DNA of 64,000 nucleotides from Nocardioides sp. GY 10113 (lineage in GTDB: Bacteria; Actinomycetota; Actinomycetes; Propionibacteriales; Nocardioidaceae): positions 1-64,000 of the forward strand of contig NZ_STGK01000002.1 in assembly GCF_004919105.1 (NCBI RefSeq), read 5' to 3'. The notes beneath the pieces were generated by a model. That model ran no database searches. It had not been told where the DNA came from and saw nothing but the letters and a program-made list of their open reading frames with translations. Position 1 is the stretch's first letter. Every line of letters starts with the position of its first letter. This document shows, one piece after another, positions 16,807 to 25,010 of the stretch. Made by a program: the position numbers and the translations under genes.

Positions 16807-17631
16807 ATGGCAGACCTGCTGTACGAGCGGGACGGACACACCGTCGTACTGACCATGAACCGGCCCGAGCGCAAGAACGCGCTCAGCCTGGACATGCTCG
16901 AGGGGTTCCAGGCCGCCTGGGACGAGATCGACGGCGACGACGGGATCCGGGTCGCGATCCTCACCGGGGCCGGCACCGACTACTGCGTCGGCGGCGACCT
17001 CACCGACGGGTGGATGGTGCGGGTGCCGGGGTCGCGACGCGGCGCGGCACCCGCCGAGGTCCCCCACGGCGACGCGGCGAAGCCGACGCCGGGCCGCAGC
17101 CTGGTCACCGAGGCGCTCCTGCTCAGCCGGACGCTCACCAAGCCACTGATCGCCGCCGTCAACGGCCCCTGCCTCGGCGGCGGCTGCGAGATGCTCCAGC
17201 AGACCGACATCCGGGTCGCCGAGCGCCGCGCGGTCTTCGGGCTGCCCGAGGCCCAGCTCGGCCTGATCGCCGGGGCCGGCTCCACCGTCCGGCTCAAGCG
17301 GCAGATCCCCTACACCAAGGCGATGGAGATGATCCTCACCGGCGATCCCCTCACCGCCGAGGAGGCCTACCACTTCGGCCTCGTCGGCCACCTGGTCGAG
17401 GACGGCCAGTCGCTGGACCGGGCCATCGCCCTCGCCGACCGGGTCGCCGCCAACGGGCCGCTCGCCGTCCGCAACGCCAAGGCCGCCGTCGTCCAGAGCG
17501 GGTGGCTGGAGGAGGAGACCGCGCGGGCGATCGAGCGCAGACTGGTCACCGAGGTGATCGGCTCGCACGACGCCCGGGAGGGCATCACCGCGTTCCGCGA
17601 GAAGCGGACGCCGACCTTCGAGGGGCGCTGA
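16807..17631 (+). CDS. Enoyl-CoA hydratase/isomerase (crotonase family)
   Basis: 274 residues. ATG 16807 has GGAGG upstream. Oxyanion-hole segments are TGAGTDYCVGGDL and AAVNGPCLGGGCEM. LPEAQLGLIAGAGST carries the conserved catalytic glutamate. It would hydrate a 2-enoyl-CoA to the 3-hydroxyacyl-CoA that an aldolase or dehydrogenase could then use. It sits 32 bases after the second thiolase-like gene and one base before the true thiolase gene, clearly in the same operon. Confidence 0.92.
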   Translation: MADLLYERDGHTVVLTMNRPERKNALSLDMLEGFQAAWDEIDGDDGIRVAILTGAGTDYCVGGDLTDGWMVRVPGSRRGAAPAEVPHGDAAKPTPGRSLVTEALLLSRTLTKPLIAAVNGPCLGGGCEMLQQTDIRVAERRAVFGLPEAQLGLIAGAGSTVRLKRQIPYTKAMEMILTGDPLTAEEAYHFGLVGHLVEDGQSLDRAIALADRVAANGPLAVRNAKAAVVQSGWLEEETARAIERRLVTEVIGSHDAREGITAFREKRTPTFEGR

Positions 17632-17632
17632 C

Positions 17633-18883
17633 ATGACTGCTGGCCTGGATGCGGACCTGACTGTCGGGACGGCTGCCCGAGACCGGGCGCCGCACGTGAT
17701 CGGGGTCGGCATGACCCGGTTCACCAGGATCGAGACCGAGCCGTGGACCTACCCGGAGATGGCCGGCGAGGCCGTCCGGGCCGCGCTCGCCGACGCCGGC
17801 ATCGGGTACGACGCCGTGCAGCGCGCCGCCGTCGGGTTCGTGTTCGCGCCCTCCACCGCCGGCCAGCGGGTGCTCTACGACATCGGGCTCACCGGCATCC
17901 CGGTCGTCAACGTCACCAACAACTGCGCGACCGGCTCCACCGCGCTGGCGCTCGCCGTCGAGTGGGTCGCGGCGGGGCTGGCCGACGTCGTACTCGCCGT
18001 CGGGTTCGAGCAGATGACGCGAGCCGCCATGGCCGCGACCCCGCCCGAGGTCCCCGGTCGCCTCGCGACGAGCACGCTCGACCGCCACCTGGAGACGATG
18101 TGGACGGCCCACGGCGTGGCCCAGACACCGCTGACGGCGCAGTTCTTCGCCCATGCGGCCGTCGAGCACCGGCAGCGCTACGGCACCACCGACGAGCAGC
18201 TGGCCGCCGTCGCGGTGAAGAACCACGCCCACTCCACGGCCAACCCCAAGGCCCAGTTCACCGACGCCTACACGCTGGAGGAGGTGCTGGCGGACCGACC
18301 GGTGCACCCGCCGCTGACCCGGTCCCAGTGTTCGCCCATGTCCGACGGCGCGGCAGCCGCCGTCGTGGCCAGCGCGCGCTTCGCCGAGGCCCACGGACTC
18401 ACCGATCGGGCGGTGCGGGTGCTCGGACAGTCGCTGGTCACCGACACCCGGGACACCTTCTCCTTCGGGTCGATGATCGACGTGGTCGGGTCGCCGATGA
18501 CCGCGGAGGCCGGCAGGAGGGCGCTGGCCTGCGCGGGCGTCGGCATCGACGAGGTGGACGTGATGGAGCTGCACGACTGCTTCTCCGTCAACGAGCTGCT
18601 CACCTACGAGGCGCTCGGGCTCTGCAAGCCCGGCGAGTCCGGCCCCATGGTCGCCGACGGCGCGACGACGTACGGCGGCGACTGGGTGGTCAACCCCTCG
18701 GGCGGGTTGATCTCGAAGGGGCACCCGCTCGGCGCGACCGGCCTGGCGCAGTGCGCGGAGCTGACCTGGCAGCTGCGCGGGGAGGCCGAGGGCCGGCAGG
18801 TCCCCGGCGCCGAGCTGGCGCTCGCCCACAACCTCGGCCTCGGCGGCGCCTGCGTGGTCACCGTCTACGGGTCTCCGCGATGA
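17633..18883 (+). CDS. Thiolase, SCP-x/lipid-transfer type, with intact active site
   Basis: 416 residues. Unlike the two upstream homologues it keeps NNCATGSTAL (nucleophile Cys), ELHDCFSVNE (His) and SKGHPLGATG (His), so it should perform normal thiolytic cleavage or transfer of acyl-CoA. The N-terminus (about 15 residues) is variable; the fold begins at HVIGVGMTRFT. It starts one base after the crotonase stop and overlaps the TetR gene by four bases (ATGA). Confidence 0.92.
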   Translation: MTAGLDADLTVGTAARDRAPHVIGVGMTRFTRIETEPWTYPEMAGEAVRAALADAGIGYDAVQRAAVGFVFAPSTAGQRVLYDIGLTGIPVVNVTNNCATGSTALALAVEWVAAGLADVVLAVGFEQMTRAAMAATPPEVPGRLATSTLDRHLETMWTAHGVAQTPLTAQFFAHAAVEHRQRYGTTDEQLAAVAVKNHAHSTANPKAQFTDAYTLEEVLADRPVHPPLTRSQCSPMSDGAAAAVVASARFAEAHGLTDRAVRVLGQSLVTDTRDTFSFGSMIDVVGSPMTAEAGRRALACAGVGIDEVDVMELHDCFSVNELLTYEALGLCKPGESGPMVADGATTYGGDWVVNPSGGLISKGHPLGATGLAQCAELTWQLRGEAEGRQVPGAELALAHNLGLGGACVVTVYGSPR

Positions 18884-19566
18884 GACCGGCGAGCGCCGTG
18901 GCACCCGTCGCTGCGACGATGCTGCGGGTGGACCCCGACCTGCCGACCGAGCGACGGATCCTGCTCGCCGCCGAGCAGCTCTTCGCCGAGCGCGGGATCG
19001 ACGCCGTCTCGCTGCGTGCCGTGATGGCCGCCGCGGGCACCAACGTCGCCTCCGTGCACTACCACTTCGGCTCCAAGGACGCCCTGGTCGAAGCCCTGAT
19101 CCGGGAGCGCGCCGGCGAGGTCTCGGCGCGCCGGGCCGAGCTGCTCGACGGGCTGGCGGAGCCCGGCAGGCTCGACGCGCCCTCCCTCGCGCGGGCGTTC
19201 GTCGAGCCGGTCGCCCACATGGCGCTGCACGACGGCCCGCACTGGGTCCGGATGGTCGCCGGCATCATGGCCTCCGGCCACCCGTCGATCTCGGTCCTCA
19301 TCGACGGCTTCCGCACCCAGGCGCGGACGTTCACCGAGCTGCTGTCGCAGCTCCACCCGGAGTGGAGCCCCGAGAAGGTGCGGTTCCGCCTGAGCCACGC
19401 CATGCGGACCACCTTCACGGCCCTCGGCGACCTCGGCCTCGACCACGACCTGCCGCAGATCTCGACCTCCGCGATGAGCACGCAGGAGATCGTCGCCGAG
19501 CTCAACGACCTGGTGGCCTCGGTGCTCAGCGACCCCGAGCCGCGCCCACCCGAGGCCAGGGGCTGA
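18880..19566 (+). CDS. TetR family regulator of the acyl-CoA operon
   Basis: 228 residues. The helix-turn-helix is PTERRILLAAEQLFAERGID followed by VMAAAGTNVASVHYHFGSKDALV. The C-terminal domain (residues about 100-210) belongs to the group often linked to fatty-acid or steroid operons. ATG 18880 overlaps the thiolase stop; ATG 18919 is an alternative start. Because it lies inside the operon it probably controls its own synthesis through the inverted repeat at 13528-13557, with an acyl-CoA intermediate as effector (inference). Confidence 0.88.
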   Translation: MRPASAVAPVAATMLRVDPDLPTERRILLAAEQLFAERGIDAVSLRAVMAAAGTNVASVHYHFGSKDALVEALIRERAGEVSARRAELLDGLAEPGRLDAPSLARAFVEPVAHMALHDGPHWVRMVAGIMASGHPSISVLIDGFRTQARTFTELLSQLHPEWSPEKVRFRLSHAMRTTFTALGDLGLDHDLPQISTSAMSTQEIVAELNDLVASVLSDPEPRPPEARG

Positions 19567-19573
19567 CCGCGCC

Positions 19574-21154
19574 ATGCACCTTCCTCGCCCGTCGGCCCGG
19601 CCTCGGCCCGACCTGGCGGCCCTGACCGCGCTGTTCCGTGGCGACCCCGACCGGGCGTTCGAGGTGGTGGAGGTCTACACCGGCACCCCGATCGCCCGCG
19701 TCCCGCGCGCGAGCGCCGCGGACGTGGCGGCCGCCTTCGACGCCGCACGGACGGCGCAGCACGCCTGGGCGGAGCGCTCGGTGGCCGACCGGCTGCGGGT
19801 CTTCCGGCGCTTCCACCGGCTGGTGCTCAGGCGGCACGCACTGATCAGCGACGTGATCCAGCTCGAGACCGGCAAGGCCCGGCGGATGGCGTTCGAGGAG
19901 ATGTGCGACCTGCCGATCCTGACCAGCCACTATCTCCGGCGCGCGGATCGGATCCTGCGCCCGGTGCGTCACCCCGGCGCCGTACCGGGGGTGACGGAGG
20001 CGGTGGAGCTGCGCCACCCGCTGGGGGTGGTCGGGGTGATCTCGCCGTGGAACTTCCCGTTCGCGATCGCGCTGTGCGACGCGATCCCGGCACTGATGGC
20101 GGGCAACGCGGTGGTGCTCAAGCCGGACCCGCACACCCCGCTCTCGGCGGCGCTGGCGGTCAGCCTGCTGCGCGAGGCCGGCCTGCCGCCGGAGCTGGTG
20201 CAGCTGGTCTGCGACGACGGCGCCGACGGCCCTGGGGGTCGGGCGGTGACCGGTCCCGCGGTGGTCGAGCAGGCGGACTTCGTGATGTTCACCGGGTCGC
20301 TGGCCACCGGCCGGCGGGTCGCCGCCCGGGCCGCGGAGCGGGTGGTCCCCTCCTGCCTGGAGCTCGGCGGCAAGAACCCGATGATCGTGCTCCGGGACGC
20401 CGACCTCGACGAGGTGGTGGCCAGCGCGGTCCTCGGCGTCTTCGGCAACAGCGGCCAGCTCTGCCTGCACATGGAGCGGATCTACGTCGAGGACGAGGTC
20501 TACGACCGGTTCCGCGACCTGTTCGTGGAGCGGGTGGGCCGGCTGCGGGTCGCGGCCGGCTACGACTTCGAGGCCGAGATGGGCGCGCTGGCGAACCCGG
20601 CCCACCTGGCCCGGGTCGCGGCCCACGTCGACGAGGCGGTGGCGGCCGGCGCCCGGGTGCTGGTCGGCGGCCGCGCGCGCCCCGACCTCGGCCCCACCTT
20701 CTACGAGCCCACCGTGCTGGAGGGGGTGGCGCCGGGGATGCGGGTGCATGCGGAGGAGACCTTCGGTCCGGTCGTCGCGCTCTACCGGTTCACCGACGTC
20801 GAGGAGGCGATCCGGCTGGCCAACGACAGCGAGTACGGACTCAACGCCAGCGTCTGGAGCGCCGACCACGACGTGGCGATGGCGGTCGCGGCGCAGCTCC
20901 AGACCGGCCACGTCAACATCAACGACAGCGCCCCGCTGGGGTACGCCACCAAGTCCGCGCCCTCGGGCGGCGCGAAGGCCTCCGGCCTCGGCGTGCGCAA
21001 CGGTGACGAGGGACTCCTGAAGTTCACCTACCCCACGACGGTCGCGACGCTGAGGAAGCAGGTGCTCGCACCGCCCGAGGGCACCCCGTACGCCGCGCAC
21101 GTCCGGCGCACCCTCACCACGCTGGCGTGGATGCGCCGACTCCGCCTCCGCTGA
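19574..21154 (+). CDS. NAD(P)-dependent aldehyde dehydrogenase (succinate-semialdehyde type)
   Basis: 526 residues. ISPWNFPFAIALCDAIPALMAG is the coenzyme site. CLELGGKNPM carries the general-base Glu and GNSGQLCLHMERIYV the nucleophile C297. HAEETFGPVV and an atypical end SAPSGGAKASGLGVRNGDEG complete the family pattern. It is closest in style to the GabD2-like group of actinobacteria. As the last gene of the operon, seven bases after the TetR gene, it could oxidise an aldehyde released by a retro-aldol step. The preferred substrate cannot be read from the sequence. Confidence 0.92.
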   Translation: MHLPRPSARPRPDLAALTALFRGDPDRAFEVVEVYTGTPIARVPRASAADVAAAFDAARTAQHAWAERSVADRLRVFRRFHRLVLRRHALISDVIQLETGKARRMAFEEMCDLPILTSHYLRRADRILRPVRHPGAVPGVTEAVELRHPLGVVGVISPWNFPFAIALCDAIPALMAGNAVVLKPDPHTPLSAALAVSLLREAGLPPELVQLVCDDGADGPGGRAVTGPAVVEQADFVMFTGSLATGRRVAARAAERVVPSCLELGGKNPMIVLRDADLDEVVASAVLGVFGNSGQLCLHMERIYVEDEVYDRFRDLFVERVGRLRVAAGYDFEAEMGALANPAHLARVAAHVDEAVAAGARVLVGGRARPDLGPTFYEPTVLEGVAPGMRVHAEETFGPVVALYRFTDVEEAIRLANDSEYGLNASVWSADHDVAMAVAAQLQTGHVNINDSAPLGYATKSAPSGGAKASGLGVRNGDEGLLKFTYPTTVATLRKQVLAPPEGTPYAAHVRRTLTTLAWMRRLRLR

Positions 21155-21205
21155 CCCCGCGAGCCGGGGGGTGAGGGCCTCGGCGCGCGATCCAAGTCCC
21201 GGCTG

Positions 21206-21282
21206 CGGTGCGCGACGACCGGCTCGGCGGTGCGCGACGACCGGCTCGGCGGTGCGCCACTACCGGCTCGGCGGTGCGCGGA
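21206..21282. repeat. 22-base tandem repeat, about 3.5 copies
   Basis: Units starting CGGTGCGCGACGACC and ending GGCTCGG occur at 21206, 21228 and 21250 (third copy with changes), plus a partial copy at 21272. The repeat lies between the convergent aldehyde dehydrogenase and RNA-ligase-like genes. It supplies the stop codon and last residues of the latter. The core CCGGCTCGGCG recurs twice at 23632-23664. Confidence 0.85.
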
Positions 21283-21796
21283 AGGGCCAGCGGCCGCGCA
21301 CGTGGCAGTCGCCCTCGTCGTACCAGTGCCACTCCAGCGCCTCCGCACGGCAGGCGGCCGGCAGCGTCCCGCCCAGAGCGGTGCGGACCGACGCGACGCT
21401 GACGTCGTCGGCCACGCGGTCCAACGTCACGTGCGGGACCGACGGCCCCTCGCCGAACGCGCCACCGTACGGCGGGCAGTCCGGGAAGGCCGACCAGAGC
21501 CGGGCGGTGAGGTCCGCGAACGGAGCGGCCGGGGCGGGCGGGGTGTGCAGGGTCCCGTCGGGGAAGGCGTCCACGGCCGCCAGGGTGAAGTCGAACGCGG
21601 GCGTCGCCGCGGCGATCCGGGCCACGCGGGCCAGCGCGTCCGGGTCGGGATCCTCGCGCCACGGGGAGAGCGCGGTGACGTGGGCGTGCGTGAACGCCGG
21701 ATCCGCCGAGACCCACGCCGGGTCGTAGTGCGCCCAGCGCGCCCGGACGAACGGCTCGAGCGCCGGGACCGGGACGACCAGCACCGAGTGACCCAC
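21260..21796 (-). CDS. 2H phosphoesterase (2'-5' RNA ligase family)
   Basis: 178 residues. The two catalytic HxT motifs are HAHVTAL (about residue 37) and PHVTLDR (about residue 123), spaced as in the LigT/2H fold. Family members cleave or form 2'-5' phosphodiester or cyclic phosphate bonds in RNA or small nucleotides; the substrate here is unknown. The C-terminal residues and stop codon are encoded by the tandem repeat downstream. GTG 21796 lies eight bases after TACGGT (minus strand, 21805-21810), probably leaderless and divergent from cobT. Confidence 0.85.
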   Translation of the reverse strand: MGHSVLVVPVPALEPFVRARWAHYDPAWVSADPAFTHAHVTALSPWREDPDPDALARVARIAAATPAFDFTLAAVDAFPDGTLHTPPAPAAPFADLTARLWSAFPDCPPYGGAFGEGPSVPHVTLDRVADDVSVASVRTALGGTLPAACRAEALEWHWYDEGDCHVRGRWPFRAPPSR

Positions 21797-21804
21797 GACC
21801 CAGG

Positions 21805-21828
21805 ACCGTAGCGGCCGGCGGCTAGGTT
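21805..21828. promoter_or_regulatory. Divergent leaderless promoters of the 2H phosphoesterase and cobT genes
   Basis: On the minus strand TACGGT (21805-21810) precedes GTG 21796 by eight bases. On the plus strand TAGGTT (21823-21828) precedes ATG 21835 by six bases. Neither start has a ribosome site. There is no room for a cobalamin riboswitch ahead of cobT. Confidence 0.5.
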
Positions 21829-21834
21829 GCCCCC

Positions 21835-22875
21835 ATGACCTCCCCCGCGATCGCCCCGCCCTCCCCCACCGCCCGCGCTGCCGCCGTGGAGCGGCTGGCC
21901 GGGTTGGCGACGCCCGCCGGCGCGCTCGGCCGCCTCGGCGACGTGGGCGTGTGGCTGAGCGCCGCGCAGGGCCAGGTGCCGCCGGCGCCCCTGGAGAACG
22001 TCCGGCTGGTCATCTTCGCCGGCGACCACGGCGTCGCCCACCACGGCGTCTCCGCCTATCCCCCGGCGATCACCGGGGCGATGGTGCGCACCTTCGTCGC
22101 CGGCCGCGCCGGCGTCTCCGCCCTGGCCGCCGCCCACGGCGTGCACGTCCGGGTGCTCGACCTCGGGGTCGACGACGACCTGGAGGGCGTGCCCGACGCG
22201 GTCCGCGCGCACAAGGTACGACGCGGCAGCGGCGCGCTGCACCTCGAGGACGCGCTGGGCGCCGAGGAGACCGCACGCGCGCTGGCCGCCGGTCGCGCGG
22301 TCGCGGCCGAGGAGATCGCCGCCGGCGCGCAGCTGCTGCTCAGCGGCGACATGGGGATCGGCAACACCACCCCGGCGGCCGCGATGGTCGCGGCGGGGTT
22401 GGGCCTGCCCGCCGCCGAGGTCGTCGGCCGCGGCACCGGCATCGACGACGCCGCGCTCGACCACAAGGTGCGGGTCGTCCAGCAGGCGCTCGACCGCGCC
22501 GGCAACCGGCTTGCCGACCCGGTGGAGACGCTCAGCGCCGTCGGCAGCGCCGACCTGGCCGCCACGGTCGGCTACCTCCTCGAGGCGGCCGAGCGCGGCG
22601 TACCGGTCCTGCTGGACGGTCTGATGTCGGTGGCCTGCGCCCTCACCGCGGACCGGATCGCGCCCGGCGCAGCGGCCTGGTTCGCCGCGGGCCACCGGTC
22701 CACCGAGCCGGCGCAGTCGATGGCCCTGGACAAGCTGGGGCTGGAGCCGCTGCTCGACCTCGGCCTGCGCCTGGGCGAGGGCTCGGGAGCTGTGGCCGCC
22801 GTCCCGGTGCTGCGCTCCGCGGTCGCCGTGCTGCGCGACGTGGCGCTGCTGGCCGAGCTCATGCCGGACGCGTGA
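21835..22875 (+). CDS. cobT: Nicotinate-nucleotide-dimethylbenzimidazole phosphoribosyltransferase
   Basis: 346 residues, the normal CobT length. It makes alpha-ribazole phosphate from dimethylbenzimidazole and nicotinate mononucleotide for the lower ligand of cobalamin. IFAGDHGVAHHGVSAYPPAIT, LLLSGDMGIGNTTPAAAM and GHRSTEPAQS are the conserved blocks; the last holds the glutamate near the catalytic site. ATG 21835 is leaderless. The stop overlaps the GTG of cobS by four bases, so the two are coupled. Confidence 0.96.
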   Translation: MTSPAIAPPSPTARAAAVERLAGLATPAGALGRLGDVGVWLSAAQGQVPPAPLENVRLVIFAGDHGVAHHGVSAYPPAITGAMVRTFVAGRAGVSALAAAHGVHVRVLDLGVDDDLEGVPDAVRAHKVRRGSGALHLEDALGAEETARALAAGRAVAAEEIAAGAQLLLSGDMGIGNTTPAAAMVAAGLGLPAAEVVGRGTGIDDAALDHKVRVVQQALDRAGNRLADPVETLSAVGSADLAATVGYLLEAAERGVPVLLDGLMSVACALTADRIAPGAAAWFAAGHRSTEPAQSMALDKLGLEPLLDLGLRLGEGSGAVAAVPVLRSAVAVLRDVALLAELMPDA

Positions 22876-23630
22876 GCCGCCCCGCACCGATCGACGGCCT
22901 GCTGTTGGCGCTGGGCACGCTGACCGCGATCCCGGTGCCGGCGGTGCGGTCGGTCACCCCGGCGACCGCGCGCGGTGCGATGCTGCTCGCCCCGCTCGCC
23001 GCGCTGCCGCTGGCCGCGGCGGTCATGGTCGTCGTCGCCGCGGGCGCGGCACTCTCGCTGCCCGCCTGGTCGGTCGCGTTCGTAGCCCTCGCCGCGCTCG
23101 CCGCAGGCAGCCGCGCGCTCCACCTCGACGGACTCTCCGACGTCGCCGACGGCCTGGTCGCCTCCTTCGACCGCGAGCGGTCGCTGGCGGTGATGAAGGG
23201 CGGTACGGCGGGGCCCGCCGGCGCGGCCACGCTGGTACTGGTGCTCGGCGCGCAGGCGGGCGCGCTGGCCGCCCTGGCTGACGACCTGCGCGGTGCGCTG
23301 TTGGCCGGAGCCGCCGTCTGCGGCTCTCGCGCGGCGCTGTGGATCACCTCCGCCCGCGTGGTGCCCGCGGCCCGTCCGGGCGGTCTCGGCGCCACCTTCA
23401 CCGGCACCGTGCCGGTGGCGTTCGCCGCTCTCGGCTGGCTGGCCATCGGCGCCGCCTCCGCGCTGGTCGACCCGGTCCGCGGCCCCGTCACGGTCGCGGC
23501 CGCGGCGCTGGCCGTCATGGCGCTGACCCGGCACGCCGTACGACGGTTCGGCGGTGTGACGGGCGACGTGTTCGGCGCGGGCATCGAGGTCGCGCTGACC
23601 GTGCTGCTGATCGGCGCAGCCGCGGCCTGA
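22872..23630 (+). CDS. cobS: Adenosylcobinamide-GDP ribazoletransferase
   Basis: 252 residues from GTG 22872, which overlaps the cobT stop. It is an integral membrane enzyme joining alpha-ribazole to adenosylcobinamide-GDP to complete cobalamin. HLDGLSDVADGLVASFDRERSLAVMKGG is the conserved acidic, metal-binding loop of CobS/CobV. Some six to eight hydrophobic segments follow. The end RRFGGVTGDVFGAGIEVA is also conserved. It is convergent with cobU. Confidence 0.95.
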   Translation: MSRPAPIDGLLLALGTLTAIPVPAVRSVTPATARGAMLLAPLAALPLAAAVMVVVAAGAALSLPAWSVAFVALAALAAGSRALHLDGLSDVADGLVASFDRERSLAVMKGGTAGPAGAATLVLVLGAQAGALAALADDLRGALLAGAAVCGSRAALWITSARVVPAARPGGLGATFTGTVPVAFAALGWLAIGAASALVDPVRGPVTVAAAALAVMALTRHAVRRFGGVTGDVFGAGIEVALTVLLIGAAAA

Positions 23631-23664
23631 CCCGGCTCGGCGGGCCCTGACCCCCGGCTCGGCG
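23627..23664. repeat. Two copies of a CTGACCC-GGCTCGGCG repeat between cobS and cobU
   Basis: CTGACCCGGCTCGGCG (23627-23642) is repeated with two extra C as 23647-23664. It begins in the cobS stop codon and ends next to the cobU stop. The CCGGCTCGGCG core is the same as in the tandem array at 21206-21282. Confidence 0.7.
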
Positions 23665-24198
23665 TCAGAGGCGCAGGACGCGGCCGGCGACGACCAGGTG
23701 CACCTCGCCGCAGGCCGCGCCGACCCGCTGGTTGACGGTGCCCAGGAGATCCCGGAACAGCCGCCCCGAGCGGTGGGTCGGGACCACGCCCAGGCCGACC
23801 TCGTTCGTGACCAGCACGACCGGCGCCGGCGCACCCGCGACGGCCGCCGCGAGGGCGCCGACCTCCGCCAGCACGTGGCCCTCGACCTCGTCGGTCGGGG
23901 CCTCCCAGAGCCCGGCCCGGTCGACCAGCCCGGTGAGCCAGGTGCCGAGGCAGTCAACCAGCACGGCCCGGTCACCGGCACCGTCGACCACCGCGGCCAC
24001 GTCCAGCGTCTCCACCGTCTGCCAGGTCCCGGGCCGCCGGGAGCGGTGCGCGGCGACCCGCGCGGCCCAGTCGGGGTCGTCCAGCACGGGGCCGCAGGCG
24101 ACGTAGAGCGCCTCGGCGTCGCCGACCAGCCCCTCGGCGTGACGCGACTTCCCCGACCGGACGCCGCCGGTCACGAGGACCGCGGAGTTGCTCGCCAT
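23665..24198 (-). CDS. cobU: Adenosylcobinamide kinase / guanylyltransferase
   Basis: 177 residues. VLVTGGVRSGKSRHAE is the P-loop. CGPVLDDPDWAARVAAHRSRRP contains the histidine that carries GMP in CobU. VLVDCLGTWLTGL and VTNEVGLGVVP are the other family blocks. It phosphorylates adenosylcobinamide and transfers GMP, the step before CobS. Start ATG 24198 (MASNSAVLV), seven bases after TAGGGT on the minus strand, is preferred over longer frames that would cross the divergent yaaA promoter. Confidence 0.95.
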   Translation of the reverse strand: MASNSAVLVTGGVRSGKSRHAEGLVGDAEALYVACGPVLDDPDWAARVAAHRSRRPGTWQTVETLDVAAVVDGAGDRAVLVDCLGTWLTGLVDRAGLWEAPTDEVEGHVLAEVGALAAAVAGAPAPVVLVTNEVGLGVVPTHRSGRLFRDLLGTVNQRVGAACGEVHLVVAGRVLRL

Positions 24199-24205
24199 GC
24201 GGGCG

Positions 24206-24215
24206 ACCCTATCCT
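24206..24215. promoter_or_regulatory. Overlapping divergent -10 boxes for cobU and yaaA
   Basis: The ten bases ACCCTATCCT contain TAGGGT on the minus strand (24206-24211, seven bases from cobU ATG 24198) and TATCCT on the plus strand (24210-24215, eight bases from yaaA GTG 24224). They share the TA at 24210-24211. Two leaderless genes thus appear to start from one two-sided -10 element. Confidence 0.55.
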
Positions 24216-24223
24216 TGGTGCCC

Positions 24224-25003
24224 GTGCTGATCCTGCTGCCGCCGAGCGAAGGGAAGTCCGCTCCCGTCCGCGGGGCAGCGCTCGACCTCGACTCGCTGTC
24301 CCTGCCGCTGCTCACCGAGACCCGTCAGCGCATGCTGGAGGCCCTCGTCGACCTGTGCCGGACCGACCCCAACCACGCAGCGAGCGTGCTCGGGCTCTCT
24401 CGCACCCAGTCCGACCTGGTCACCCGCAACGCCGGTCTCCTCGAGGCGCCGACCGCCCGCGCGGACCGCATCTACACCGGTGTCCTCTACGACGCGCTCG
24501 GCTTCGGCGACCTCTCGACGGCGGCGAAGCGCCGCGCGGCCACCCGGGTCGCGGTCACCTCCAGCCTGTTCGGGCTGGTCCGTCCCGGCGACCGGATCCC
24601 GGCCTACCGGCTCTCCGGCGACGCGACGGTGCCCGGCGTCGGCCAGGTCTCCGCGGCCTGGCGCGACACGATGGGCCCGGCGATGGGCGAGGCCCTCGGC
24701 GGCGGCCTGCTGGTCGACCTCCGCTCCACCATGTACGCCGGGTTCTGGCGCCCGCCCGCCGAGCTGGCCGACCGCGTCGCCACCGTGCGGGTGCTGCACG
24801 AGAAGGACGGGCGGCGCCAGGTGGTCAGCCACTTCAACAAGGCCACCAAGGGCCGGATCGTGCGGGCCCTGCTGGAGGACGGCGCCGACCCGCGCACGCC
24901 CGAGGAGCTGGCCGGGGCGCTCGAGCGCCTCGGTTGGACCGTGGAGCCGGCCGCGGCCGGCCGCAAGGGCACGCAGCTCGACGTCGTCGTCGCCGAGCTG
25001 TGA
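24224..25003 (+). CDS. yaaA: YaaA (DUF328) peroxide-stress family protein
   Basis: 259 residues. It begins VLILLPPSEGKS, the hallmark start of the YaaA family, and has YTGVLYDALGF, SSLFGLVRPGDRIPAYRLS, VDLRSTMYAGFW and VSHFNKATKGRIVRAL. In Escherichia coli YaaA lowers free iron during peroxide stress and it binds DNA. GTG 24224 is chosen because of the -10 box eight bases upstream; GTG 24218 is two codons earlier. It is divergent from cobU. Confidence 0.9.
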   Translation: MLILLPPSEGKSAPVRGAALDLDSLSLPLLTETRQRMLEALVDLCRTDPNHAASVLGLSRTQSDLVTRNAGLLEAPTARADRIYTGVLYDALGFGDLSTAAKRRAATRVAVTSSLFGLVRPGDRIPAYRLSGDATVPGVGQVSAAWRDTMGPAMGEALGGGLLVDLRSTMYAGFWRPPAELADRVATVRVLHEKDGRRQVVSHFNKATKGRIVRALLEDGADPRTPEELAGALERLGWTVEPAAAGRKGTQLDVVVAEL

Positions 25004-25010
25004 GGCGGCG

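Noticed and set aside
21206..21282. CRISPR array
   Set aside because: The repeats are contiguous without unique spacers and no cas genes are present.
21797..21834. Cobalamin riboswitch before cobT
   Set aside because: Only 38 bases separate cobT from the divergent gene, and both starts look leaderless.
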